Positions 22,163 to 32,948 of a DNA stretch of 64,000 nucleotides are shown here, in pieces (the first letter of the stretch is position 1; every line of letters begins with the position of its first letter). Source of the DNA: Cantharellus purpuraceus (lineage: Eukaryota; Basidiomycota; Agaricomycetes; Cantharellales; Hydnaceae). The notes below the pieces were generated by a model. The model was not told the DNA's origin. It saw nothing but the letters and a program-made list of their open reading frames with translations, and searched no databases. The position numbers and the translations under genes are program-made. The stretch lies in the NCBI GenBank assembly GCA_025174535.1, contig JALBUN010000010.1:682001-746000 (forward strand), in the 5' to 3' direction.

Positions 22163-22178
22163 GGTTATGGGCCCTGGC
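22163..22178 (+). promoter_or_regulatory. Copia primer-binding site (half-tRNA initiator Met)
   Basis: GGTTATGGGCCCTGG follows the LTR immediately. Drosophila copia-type elements prime from an internal fragment of initiator tRNA-Met using GGTTATGGGCCC, so the same mechanism is inferred here. Confidence 0.75.
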
Positions 22179-22248
22179 CATAACTGAATCTATCAAAGTT
22201 GTCATTTATCTATCTCATAGCAAACCCACCTGCTAAAAGTCACCAAGA

Positions 22249-23611
22249 ATGTCAAATGCTACAAACACATACAAAGTTGATCCGTTAAACGGTGATAACT
22301 ACACTGCATGGCGACGATGCCTCGAATGGATCCTCGATGACCAAGATCTATGGGAAGTAACCATAGGTATGGAAACGGTACCGGTCCCAACCAAACCCGA
22401 GACAGTCACACCAGCGGAATGAGAGGCGATTGTGGAGTGGAAGAAGAAGGATAAGAAAGCCAGAAAGGAGATTTGTCTAAGGATCTCTGATGAGTATCTG
22501 GTGTATATCGATCAAGCTATGACTGCACCAGACATTTGGATCAGGCTACAGGGGATCTTCAAGTCTAGAGCAGCGGTTGGCATTGTCAACATACGCCGAG
22601 AATTCTTCAGAACATTCGCTGAAGATGGCACGAACATGGAGGAACATGTCCGCAAACTTTGAGGGTTGCACCAGCAGCTGAATGCCTGAGGACAAGAAAT
22701 CAGTGACACTGATTTTTCAAATACATTGCTCACCTCGTTACCAGATTCCTGGTCATCCTTCATAACCACTATTAATGCGGGAGGAATAGCAATTGTGTCA
22801 GAAGTCTTGATTGCACGGATCTTAGATGAAGATCGGTCCCAGAAAGTTGGAACAGCTCGGCAAACGGCACTGAAGGCCAAAGAAAATCAGTCAGGTGCCA
22901 CGAAGGGGAAATGTCACAACTGTGGAAAGAAAGGACATTACATCAAGGATTGTTGGGCAAAGGGTGGTGGCAAGGAGGGCCAGGCACCAACATGGTTTAG
23001 GGAACCAAAGGATAAAGATGCTGCTAAGCAGTCTAACGAAAACAATTTTGCATTTATGGCAACTGAAGTCGCACTTGCATCCATATCAGCTTCTGATTGG
23101 CTTGCTGACTCAGCAGCAACAACTCACATTGCCTGCAACAAGGCTGATTTCACTAGCTACACCGAAGACCCATCCAAAATTGAAGGAATTACACCAGGTG
23201 CCACACTCCGAACCCGAGGATGCGGATCTGTAACCGTTGAATTCAAAGTTGAAGAAAGGATCTATTCCGTCACCCTGAAGGATGTCAAACATGCACCAGA
23301 CTTGCCAAATAACCTTATCAGCATAGGACGGCTCACAGATAAAGGACACTCAGCAGTCTTCACTCCAACTGGTGTAGAGTTCAAGTCCGAAACAGGTGTT
23401 ACCTTTGGTATAGGCCGCAAGAATGGGTGGATGTACCAAATGCGAGTACACACTGCACACTCAGGTCAGGGTCAGGACTTTGCTGCAGCAGCAAAGGAAC
23501 GCACCATAGACAAATGGCACCAAATCCTCAGACATGTTAACATCTGGACAATCCAAACTTTGAAGAAGAACAATCTGGTCACTGGACTACAGATTGATGT
23601 GTCACAGGCAC
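22249..23611 (+). pseudogene. Copia polyprotein part 1: gag, zinc knuckle, protease, start of integrase
   Basis: From ATG 22249: a gag of the copia UBN2 type (PLNGDNYTAWRRCLEWIL), the zinc knuckle CHNCGKKGHYIKDC (about 22914-22956), the protease active site WLADSAATTHI (about 23098-23130; D-S-A in place of the usual D-S-G/T), and the GAG-pre-integrase region with WHQILRHVN. TGA stops near 22420, 22660 and 22687 interrupt gag, mostly where Arg is expected. At 23611 a composite solo LTR splits the reading frame just after QIDVSQA. Dead copy. Confidence 0.92.
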
Positions 23612-26479
23612 TGTTTTGGAACCCGCAAAATTATGGTGTTAGGGCAAACTCTAAATCACCACAATTCCGTGAATGAACAGCTGAGAAGAATATCAAACCC
23701 TGCTGCAGCACAACTCCAGAAACGATTTAACGTTTGTACTTTGGTTACAATCCTTTGTATTGGTCAATGCAGACTATACGCAGAAAGGTAATATGTTTCT
23801 TAGCAGCAAGAAATGAATAAGACTTCCAGAGTCTAGAGTTCACGGACGCTTAGGGGTCCAGATATTCCGAAAAGATGGGAATGCACTTAGAGGCTAAAGG
23901 AAGTAGGTGGATGAATCCAACCGTCCAACCAGTGGCACTCAGAAGCGGGTAACAGCGATGTGTGAAGTAGTCTAGCAACTGCTTCACACGAGTTCAAGCT
24001 TCTAATGCTCTGCAAAGGCAGTACACACTAGTAACTTAAACAAGAGCTCTAATGGCAGGACTATCGACAGACAATCTCACCCTGTAGATTTGTAGTCACG
24101 TGAGGCAGATACTACACTCACGCCCAAAGCAGGAATATCACTACTTCGAGTGCAATCAAGTACAGTTACACAACTGTAAAAGATCCTTGAACTGGTAATC
24201 AACAGTTACTGAGATAGAGGATGACACTGTATGTCACTCTAGTCACACTGGTGTGCAGAAGATGGGTAGAATATGATGATATGTTCTTCTTTCAGAGGCA
24301 GAATGGCCTCCTTATATATTGTATTTACAGGGGCTGACTAATGCTTCTGGAATATTCTACCTATTAATAGATGGAAACTACTGGAAGGTTGTGGAAGGTG
24401 GAAGAAAGGGGTAGAATATTCCAAGCCAATCACAGGATCTGATCACAGCACTAACACTGATCAGGAGCTGAATAATGGTTCTGGAAAGTTCTATCTAATA
24501 ATAGAGGGAAACAGCTAGAATGTTATGGAAAGGGGTAGAATATTCCAAGGCAATCACCTGATTTGATCACCCATCAGCTGATCTGATCCCTGAACTAGGC
24601 ACTGATCAGGCAAAAAGAAGGGTGTCCACCCTGTTTTCTGCACTGGTTTGGACAGCCATGGACAGCCACATGTCATGTGATGATCTGCATGGAAAATAGT
24701 GCCCTGAGAGGCTGTGGTTGTCAAGTTAGAGAATATTTATTGATCAGAGACATCTGAGCTTGAATTCAGGCCAAATGCCTGGTCCAAAAGGGGAGAGCCG
24801 GCTGTGTGAAGGTTTGTGGGCGCCTATGGGTCCACAACTGTAGCACAGCAGAAATAAATGATTCTGGGCTGAGTTCTGCATGGAATATTCCCGAAAAATA
24901 TGGAAAAATAGAGAATATTTGAATAAGTCCTTTCCAGGTACAAGCATCAAATATATGCGGATATTTAGGAATGGAAAAGCAAAGAATAGCACATTGGTGC
25001 TGCATAAATGGAATTTGATAGGGAAAAGGTGGTTCCCATACACAAGCTCAGATGTCTCTGATCAATAAATATTCTCTAACTTGACAACCACAGCCTCTCA
25101 GGGCACTATTTTCCATGCAGATCATCACATGACATGTGGCTGTCCATGGCTGTCCAAACCAGTGCAGAAAACAGGGTGGACACCCTTCTTTTTGCCTGAT
25201 CAGTGCCTAGTTCAGGGATCAGATCAGCTGATGGGTGATCAAATCAGGTGATTGCCTTGGAATATTCTACCCCTTTCCATAACATTCTAGCTGTTTCCCT
25301 CTATTATTAGATAGAACTTTCCAGAACCATTATTCAGCTCCTGATCAGTGTTAGTGCTGTGATCAGATCCTGTGATTGGCTTGGAATATTCTACCCCTTT
25401 CTTCCACCTTCCACAACCTTCCAGTAGTTTCCATCTATTAATAGGTAGAATATTCCAGAAGCATTAGTCAGCCCCTGTAAATACAATATATAAGGAGGCC
25501 ATTCTGCCTCTGAAAGAAGAACATATCATCATATTCTACCCATCTTCTGCACACCAGTGTGACTAGAGTGACATACAGTGTCATCCTCTATCTCAGTAAC
25601 TGTTGATTACCAGTTCAAGGATCTTTTACAGTTGTGTAACTGTACTTGATTGCACTCGAAGTAGTGATATTCCTGCTTTGGGCGTGAGTGTAGTATCTGC
25701 CTCACGTGACTACAAATCTACAGGGTGAGATTGTCTGTCGATAGTCCTGCCATTAGAGCTCTTGTTTAAGTTACTAGTGTGTACTGCCTTTGCAGAGCAT
25801 TAGAAGCTTGAACTCGTGTGAAGCAGTTGCTAGACTACTTCACACATCGCTGTTACCCGCTTCTGAGTGCCACTGGTTGGACGGTTGGATTCATCCACCT
25901 ACTTCCTTTAGCCTCTAAGTGCATTCCCATCTTTTCGGAATATCTGGACCCCTAAGTGTCCGTGAACTCTAGACTCTGGAAGTCTTATTCATTTCTTGCT
26001 GCTAAGAAACATATTACCTTTCTGCGTATAGTCTGCATTGACCAATACAAAGGATTGTAACCAAAGTACAAACGTTAAATCGTTTCTGGAGTTGTGCTGC
26101 AGCAGGGTTTGATATTCTTCTCAGCTGTTCATTCACGGAATTGTGGTGATTTAGAGTTTGCCCTAACACCATAATTTTGCGGGTTCCAAAACAGCTTGAA
26201 TTCAGGCCAAATGCCTGGTCCAAAGGTGGATAGCCGGCTGTGTGAAGGTTTGTGGGCACCTATGGGTCCACAACTGTAGCACAGCAGAAATAAATGATTC
26301 TGAGCTGAGTTCTGCATGGAATATTCCCAAAAAAATATGGAAAAATAGAGAATATTTGAATAAGTCCTTTCCAGGTACAAGCATCAAATATATGCTGATA
26401 TTTAGGAATGGAAAAGCAAAGAATAGCACATTGGTGCTGCATAAATGGAATTTGATAGGGAAAAGGTGGTTCCCATACA
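23612..26479. mobile_element. Composite of two nested solo LTRs with a flipped segment
   Basis: Flanked by GGCAC (23607-23611 and 26480-26484). The order is P (23612-24762), Q (24763-25042), inverted P (25043-26193) and Q again (26194-26479). P plus Q is one LTR of the heat-shock-element subfamily. GCTTG follows the inner terminus at 26194-26198 and also ends P at 24758-24762, with its complement at 25043-25047. This is what a second LTR inserted in opposite orientation at GCTTG gives after recombination between the two P arms flips the segment between them. TATA boxes lie near 24311-24318 (-) and 25490-25497 (+). Confidence 0.88.
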
Positions 26480-28973
26480 GGCACCTACCCAATGCACTGC
26501 ATGTATCCAAGGAAAGCAACACATTGAACCCTTTCCACAATGAGCTGAAGACAGAGCTGAGAAAACCGGTGATGTCATTGTATCCGATGTATGGGGACCA
26601 GCACAAACTGAGGGTCCAAGTCGTGAAAAGTACTTCTATTCATTCACAGATATCAAGTCACGATACACAGAGATTTACCTTGGAACCACAAAGGACGAGG
26701 CACTTAGACATTTCAAGTCATTCAAGCAGTTTATCGAGACCCAGACAGGCAACAAAGTGAAGCAGTTCTGATCTGACAATGGGGGGGAATATGTCAACAG
26801 AGCGTTCAAAGACTTTTGCGCTAAAAACGGCATAATAATGGAAACAACGGCACCGTACTCACCTGCTCAAAATGGCATTGCAGAATGTCTTAACCGGACA
26901 TTATTAGAGCATGCGTGGGCCATGATTTTTGCCAAGAACCTCCCAAAAATCTTATGGCCCGAAGCGGTAGCATATGCCAACTATATCAAGAATCAGACAC
27001 CTACCCGGGCACTGGGACAGGAAACCACACCATACCAGGCATTCTTTGGAAGGAAACCTGATGTATCTCGACTGGAAGAGTTTGGGTCAAAATGTTGGGT
27101 AATGGTCCCAGATCAACGACACAGTAAACTTGACCCCAAAGCAGAGGAACATACCTTCGTTGGAGTGGCAGAGCATGCAAAGGCATGGAAATACTATAAC
27201 AGCGCCTCAAGGCATGTCCAAATGTCTCGAAACATCACCTTTGACGAAAGTGACACTAAACTGTTCCCCATTCCAAATGAAGATGACGACGATGATACTC
27301 TGGTAGAGCTGATCGAGGGGGAGAGACATGGATATGAACAGCAACCAGGAAACCTTGATCATAATCACCCTGTGACACCAGAAACACCAACAACCAATTC
27401 CCATGCACAGATAACAGAACCACGTCGAAGCACTTGAAATACCTCCAGACCTGATTACCGTCTACTCAATGACCCAGTGGCAGGAATCGATGACAAAGCA
27501 TTTGTCAGTCATGAAATTGTCATGGCACCAGAAACCTACAAGGAGGCTATGTCACGTGAAGATGCACCTCTGTGGAAAGGAGCGATGCAGATTGAAATGC
27601 AACAACATGATGGAATTGGTACATGGGAACTCGTAGACCTCCCTCCAGACCGGACAGCTATCGGAATTCGATGGGTTTTTGCTGCAAAAACAAGACCTGA
27701 CGGTGTGTTCGACAAACCAAAGGCCCGCGTTGTAGCCCAGGGCTTTACTCAACGACCTGGTATGGACTACTATGAGATCACATCCCCAGTGGTCAAGTTT
27801 GACTCACTACGAATCTTACTTGCGATTGGCAATGCACTGGACTGGGAGATAGAAATGATGGACGTCAAGGGTGCATTCCTTAACTCTGTCCTCAAAGAAG
27901 AAATCTACATGCACCAGCCTGAAGGCTTTGATGACGGCAGCGGACACGTTCTAAAACTAAACCACGCACTCTATGGACTCAAACAGGCAGGACGAGCCTG
28001 GCATCAACGTCTATGCAATACTCTGTTGAGTTTTGGATATACGCAAAGTTCTGCTGATGAGTGTATCTATATCAGGATTGCTATGTCCAATATGGAAGTC
28101 ATCTCAGTTTATGTGGATGATTTAGGACTCTTCGCAAACTCCAAAGATAAAAGAGGAGCTCAATAGGGAATTCACTATGACGGATTTGGGAGAGATGAAG
28201 AAGATATTGGGTTTAAGAGTTGAGAGGAATTGAGAGGAAGGAACACTCAAAATATCACAAGGACCTTACATTGACACCCTCCTCACTCGCTTCCATATGG
28301 AAAATGCAAACCTGGTCTCCACCCCGCTCAGCAAAACTGTCAAGTTGGCAACGGTTAACAAAGCTGCACACACCAAAGACAACATACCTTATGTGACAGC
28401 AATCGGATTGCTCATGTATGCAGCTCTTGGCACACGACCTGACCTGGCATTCACAGTACAACACCTAAGCCAATTCACGACATCATATGGACAGGAGCAC
28501 TGGACCGCAATAAAGCATGCACTCCAATACCTTAAGGGCACTCGCAACGGCGGCATAGTATTCAAAAAACATGCTGGACTCGATCTTGAGCTCTTTGTAG
28601 ACTCAGACTATGCTAATCGTGCGGATGCTCTCTCAATCGGCGGATACGTAGCCATGCTTAGTGGAGGCTGCATTGCATGGAGTTCTAAAAAACAGAGGAC
28701 AGTCGCATTATCAACCACGGAAGCCGAATACATCGCGTTGACTGAAGGGGCCAAGCAATTAGTTTGGCTACGACGGTTTCTACAGGACCTCAACTTATCA
28801 CAATCCAAACCAACCTCCATCTGATCCGATAACCTCAGTGCAATTACTATCTCACACGATGCAACCTATCATGCTCACACAAAACACATCAATGTCACGT
28901 ATCATTTCATTCGCGAGAAAGTGGCTTCAAACGAAGCAGCACTTACCTACATCCAGTCAAAGGAGAATTCAGC
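26480..28973 (+). pseudogene. Copia polyprotein part 2: integrase, reverse transcriptase, RNase H
   Basis: The integrase core resumes after the LTR (VIVSDVWGPA, SDNGGEYVNRAFKDF, TAPYSPAQNGIAECLNRTLL). Next come the reverse transcriptase (TWELVDLPPDRTAIGIRWVF, MDVKGAFLNSVLKEEIYM, catalytic VYVDDLG at about 28110, where copia usually has YVDDM/L) and RNase H (ELFVDSDYANRADALSIGGY, STTEAEYIALTEGAKQLVWL). TGA stops occur near 26550, 26769, 27435, 28230 and 28822, and there is a frameshift near 28150. The frame ends at SKENSAD, where the gypsy element inserted; the missing C terminus is found inverted at 31869-31957. Confidence 0.93.
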
Positions 28974-28978
28974 GGACC

Positions 28979-29340
28979 TGTCAGGGTTCAAATAAGTCAT
29001 ATTCTATTTTTAGTATTTTCTCTTGACACCCCTATCAGCGCAGCCTGTCAGGGTGCGTCCCCCCTATTTCATTGCCCCTATCACTTCCCCTATCCTTCCT
29101 CCCCTATCTTGGTTCTCCTATCCATCTCCATCATTTAGTATAAAGACTCGCCTTGGTGCAGTGTGATCCCCTCAGCTTGATCTCTGAGGATATCCGCTGT
29201 ACCAGGTAAGTCCCATGTATTTATCAGAAACAGCTGTATAGACTGAGGATATCCACTGTACCAGCTGGCATTATTTCTTATCGGCTCTCACTTATTGAGT
29301 ATCTTGTTGTTGTGGCCTCGTCATCAGTGTCGCCTTCACA
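28979..29340 (+). mobile_element. 5' LTR (362 bp) of the chromodomain gypsy element
   Basis: TGTCAGGGTTCAAATAAG...CGCCTTCACA, preceded by the target copy GGACC (28974-28978) inside the copia RNase H region. It is collinear with the inverted 3' LTR at 31958-32351 except for a 32-bp unit present twice there and once here. A TATA-like TAGTATAAAGAC is at about 29137. Confidence 0.94.
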
Positions 29341-29408
29341 GAAGATCAAGCTCATAAGACGACCCCACACCTCATAACACTTTCCCTATTAACTACTTCA
29401 CCGATACC

Positions 29409-30552
29409 ATGACCGATCAGCTCCCTGAAGCCTATTGGGACACTCTAGGTGAAAGTGGTGGCTTTCTGCGAGCGTTGTTCAACACCCAGGCACAGCAGCT
29501 CCAGCAGCTGCAACTCCAGAACCAGCACCTCCAGAGCCAGTTTGCCAATGTCCAGAACAACCTAGCAGATGCTGCCACTGCTGCCGCCATCACTGCAGCA
29601 CAGACCATCTCTCAGACCACCTCATTTCCCACACCTTCTCCTACATCATCATCCGTTCACCCAATAAGGGCAGCCGAACCAGCCAAATTCAATGGAGATC
29701 GTGCAGAGATGGAAGGTTTCATTCGCTTTATCAGGCTTGCCATTGCAGTCCAGCCTACATCTTTCCCAGATGAGCGGACCAAGATCCTCTATGCCCTCTC
29801 TTTTATGACAGGAGGTTCTGCTGAAGTATGGGCGCACAATGAGACACAGGCAGTCATTGACAGGACCTCACCGCTCTCCACCTTGGAGGAATTCATTAAG
29901 CAGGTGGAGAATGCTTTTGGGGACCCTGACCGCTCTCGAACAGCACGAACAAAGTTACACGATCTTAGGATGACACCTGGCATGTCAGCGGATGAATACA
30001 CGGCACAGTTTGAGATACTAGCAGGAAGGACTGGGTTTAATGATGCAGCACTGGAAGATGCCTATGCCTGAGGGCTCCCTGCAATGATTCTTGACAAGAT
30101 CCATGCACAGCCATCCCTCCCATCCGATCTCAAGACATGGAAGGAAGCAGCCTGTCAAATTGACCGCAACCACCGTCATCTTCTAGAAGTGAGACATGCT
30201 CAGACTTCCCTCACTCCTGTCCGCTCTACCCCATCCCGCCCTCACAGCACTCCAGTCATCTCTGTACCAACTACCTTGGCAACCTCTAATGGTGCTGCAC
30301 CTATGGATATTGACTCCAACCGCCATCGCATTGAGACCTTGGACGTGCTATAACTGTGGAAAGCGTGGCCATATATCCCCAGCATGCCCTGAACCACGCA
30401 AGGAACGTATCCGAGCTGATCTCACACAAACAGCAATTGCAGGCATGATATCAGAGTCAGTAGCAGCTGCACTGAAGGCCAAGGAAGAAGCGCAGAAGGC
30501 AGTAATTCCAAAGCAAGAGGAGAAGCAGGATTTTCAGGCCAGTCAGCAGTGA
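29409..30552 (+). pseudogene. Gypsy gag with zinc knuckle
   Basis: From ATG 29409 (MTDQLPEAYWDTLGESGG): a Gln-rich coiled coil (QQLQQLQLQNQHLQSQF), then a Ty3/gypsy capsid (EPAKFNGDRAEMEGFIRFI, MTGGSAEVWA). A TGA sits at about 30069, where Arg is expected in the DAYA-x-GLP motif. After a one-base frame change near 30345 comes the CCHC knuckle CYNCGKRGHISPACPEP. The frame ends at 30552, overlapping the protease frame. Two inactivating changes make it a pseudogene; host silencing or plain decay would both explain them. Confidence 0.9.
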
Positions 30553-31158
30553 AGAGCATGCCCTGCCTGACAAACCGGTTTTCAGTTCTTGAATCATGTA
30601 CTGTAGGGCTCACAAGCAATATGTTACACGCACACTCCCTTGTCCATCAGACTGAAACCAAAACAGCCATGCCTGAAAACCCTTCTCAACTTCCAGCTAA
30701 ACATGATGACCCTCCTCGTCTCTACCTTCGATCTGCAGACATCCGTCGATGTACAAGAATTCCCATGAAAATCCACTTGGTAGACACTGGATACCCTCTA
30801 GCCGTGGATGCACTCCTTGATAGTGGTGCTACAGGAATGTTCATTGATGCAGAATATGTCAAAGCAGAGAAACTTCGAACACGCCCTCTACCACGTGCCA
30901 TACCTGTTTATAACATTGATGGGACCCCAAATGAAGCAGGTTCAATCAAGGAAGAAGTCGATCTCATCTGCACATATGGGACCCATACCGAACGTGCCAC
31001 ATTTTCAGTCACAAGCCTGGGAACCTTTGGCATAATTGTTGGGCACACCTGGCTTGTGAAGCACAACCCAGAGGTAGACTGGCGTACAGGAAAGGTACAG
31101 ATGACTCGCTGCCCTGATTCATGTGGAGAAGTACCAGAACACAAAGAGCATTCGCTTG
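30549..31158 (+). pseudogene. Gypsy protease domain, cut off from pol by an inversion
   Basis: Contains the retropepsin active site ALLDSGATGMFID (about 30808-30846) and the second conserved strand GIIVGHTWLVKHNPEVDW (about 31030-31083). It should continue into reverse transcriptase. Instead, within CTGCCTTTGCAG (31159 onward), it changes to an LTR of the other family. The matching pol lies inverted at 32949-36237. Confidence 0.9.
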
Positions 31159-31568
31159 CTGCCTTTGCAGAGCATTAGGATCTTGAACTTGTGTGAAGCA
31201 GTTGCTAGACTACTTCACACATCGCTGTTACCCGCTTCTGAGTGCCACTGGTTGGACGGTTGGATTCATCCACCTACTTCCTTTAGCCTCTAAGTGCATT
31301 CCCCTCTTTTTGGAATATCTGGACCCCTAAGCGTCTGTGAACTCTAGACTCTGGAAGTCTTATTCATTCCCTACTGCTAAGAAATGTATTACCTTTCTGC
31401 GTATAGTCTGCATTGACCAATACAAAGGATTGTAACCAAAGTACAAACGTTAAATCGTTTCTGGAGTTGTGCTGCAGCAGGGTTTGATATTCTTCTCAGC
31501 TGTTCATTCACGGAATTGTGGTGATTTAGAGTTTGCCCTAACACCATAATTTTGCAGGTTCCAAAACA
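31159..31568 (+). mobile_element. Left-behind third of a split solo LTR
   Basis: Matches the last 410 bp (CCAAAACA end) of the TGTATGGG family. The host base run GTGCT follows (31569-31573). Its complement AGCAC follows the partner fragment's end at 37159, which shows that both are parts of one insertion separated by an inversion. About 100 bp of the LTR between the two fragments is missing. Confidence 0.92.
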
Positions 31569-31632
31569 GTGCTGATGGAGCAGCTGGTTCAGTGGCTTGG
31601 TTTTCAAACTCATCATCGTCACCATCTGAATC

Positions 31633-31868
31633 TATCAGTCAAAGTAGATTATAGAGGACTTGATTCAATGTCACTAGTAGCAGAAATCTACCCGCTTTTA
31701 TACAAGTTGACTATTCCACTCCACTCTCAATTTGACGTGTCAGATAATAAGAAACTTTTGTCCATCTTATTGTCCAATCCACTATTGTCTCGTTGTCCCT
31801 ACCCTTCTTTTTATTCTCTCCTATTGTCCGTCCACTCTAACCTTCCCTGAATGTCCGATCTGACGACA
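31633..31868 (-). mobile_element. 3' LTR (236 bp) of the copia element, inverted
   Basis: Reads TGTCGTCAGATCGG...GACTGATA on the minus strand, followed by the target copy GATTC (as GAATC at 31628-31632). It is the empty-site reference for the 565-bp insertion in the 5' LTR. Confidence 0.93.
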
Positions 31869-31957
31869 CTCCCCCTCAAATTGAGAGGTCTGAGTAACCT
31901 ATCTTTCCATGAAGATATTGGTGTTGATTTGGCTCCAGACCCTTTGTCATCAGGTCC
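31869..31957 (-). pseudogene. C terminus and polypurine tract of the copia element
   Basis: On the minus strand LMTKGLEPNQHQYLHGKI and a stop, then the purine tract TTTGAGGGGGAG directly before the LTR. Joined to SKENSAD at 28973 it restores the copia signature ADLMTKGL. The joint lies at GGACC (here GGTCC, 31953-31957), the gypsy target site. Confidence 0.9.
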
Positions 31958-32351
31958 TGTGAAGGCGACGCTGATGACAAGGCCACAACAACAAGATACT
32001 CAATAAGTGAGAACCGATAAGAAATAATGCCAGCTGGTACAGCGGATATCCTCAGTCTATACAGCTGTTTCTGATAAATACATGGGACTTACCTGGTACA
32101 GCAGATATCCTCAGAGATCAAGCTGAGGGGATCACACTGCACCAAGGCGAGTCTTTATACTAAATGATGGAGACGGATAGGAGAACCAAGATAGGGGAGG
32201 AAGGATAGGGGAAGTGATAGGGGCAATGAAATAGGGGAGACGCACCCTGACAGGCTGTGCTGATAGGGGAGACGCACCCTGACAGGCTGTGCTGATAGGG
32301 GTGTCAAGAGAAAATACTAAAAATAGAATATGACTTATTTGAACCCTGACA
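31958..32351 (-). mobile_element. 3' LTR (394 bp) of the gypsy element, inverted
   Basis: Minus strand TGTCAGGGTTCAAATAAG...CCTTCACA. It is 32 bp longer than the 5' LTR because of a second copy of a unit ending GTGCTGATAGGGG (about 32231-32294). GGTCC on its outer side is the complement of GGACC at 28974. Confidence 0.94.
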
Positions 32352-32366
32352 TCACCTCCCTCTTAA
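32352..32366 (-). promoter_or_regulatory. Gypsy polypurine tract
   Basis: AAGAGGGAGGTGA on the minus strand immediately before the 3' LTR; the priming site for plus-strand DNA synthesis. Confidence 0.8.
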
Positions 32367-32404
32367 TGCATGTCATCTCGATATGCACTATCGTCCCATC
32401 CATC

Positions 32405-32842
32405 TCAAGAGAGACACACCCTGAAGCACTCTGCAAGGTCCCTTCTCACTCTCTGCCAAAGTAGAGCCCATGATGAGTGTTGACGGTGACTCTTCTCTGC
32501 CTTGGGGTAAAGTGGGATGGTGAACTCTCCGGGGGATATGGGATCATTCGTGCTGAAAACTGCTCCAAGTATCATCTCCCCTCCCTCATAGGTGACTTTA
32601 CCGGTGAGCCCTTGGAAGGCGTATGGTATGTCATAGTTGCCAATGAATAGAGGGTCCCCGATGTAGTATGTCTGGCATCTTGATGGATTACGATGCCAGA
32701 AGGGGAAATGAACTTGTGGAGGTGGAGATGGGAGGTTATAATCCTCTACAGCATGTGCAGTATCCCTTGAGTCAACTGACCAAGTGATTGATGGGTAGGA
32801 ATGGAGTGAGCGTAGAGGGGTGGATTCAGACTGGTAAGGCAT
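32405..32842 (-). CDS. Extra open frame between pol and the 3' LTR of the gypsy element
   Basis: An intact 145-codon frame (MPYQSESTPLRSLHSYPSIT...) on the element's sense strand, separate from the pol stop by about 100 bp. It contains TYYIGDPLFIGNYDIPYAF and a basic C terminus. There is no signal peptide or membrane segment, so it is not env-like. I do not recognise it. It has no internal stop although the rest of the element is decayed, so it may be conserved accessory coding or chance. Confidence 0.45.
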   Translation of the reverse strand: MPYQSESTPLRSLHSYPSITWSVDSRDTAHAVEDYNLPSPPPQVHFPFWHRNPSRCQTYYIGDPLFIGNYDIPYAFQGLTGKVTYEGGEMILGAVFSTNDPISPGEFTIPLYPKAEKSHRQHSSWALLWQRVRRDLAECFRVCLS

Positions 32843-32948
32843 GGTGGGTTGGGTAGTGAACGATGATGGTTTTACTGAGGAAGGGGAAGTGGATTCACTG
32901 GCTTATATACAGTTAGTGGAATTTCGGCATGGATGAATTTGGTGAGCG

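Noticed and set aside
23612..26479. The inverted arms considered as a large terminal-inverted-repeat DNA transposon
   Set aside because: The arms are LTRs with TG...CA ends, TATA boxes and 5-bp duplications, and each arm recurs elsewhere as a solo LTR.
26242..26760. 172-codon plus-strand frame
   Set aside because: A chance fusion of LTR sequence with an alternative frame of the copia integrase.
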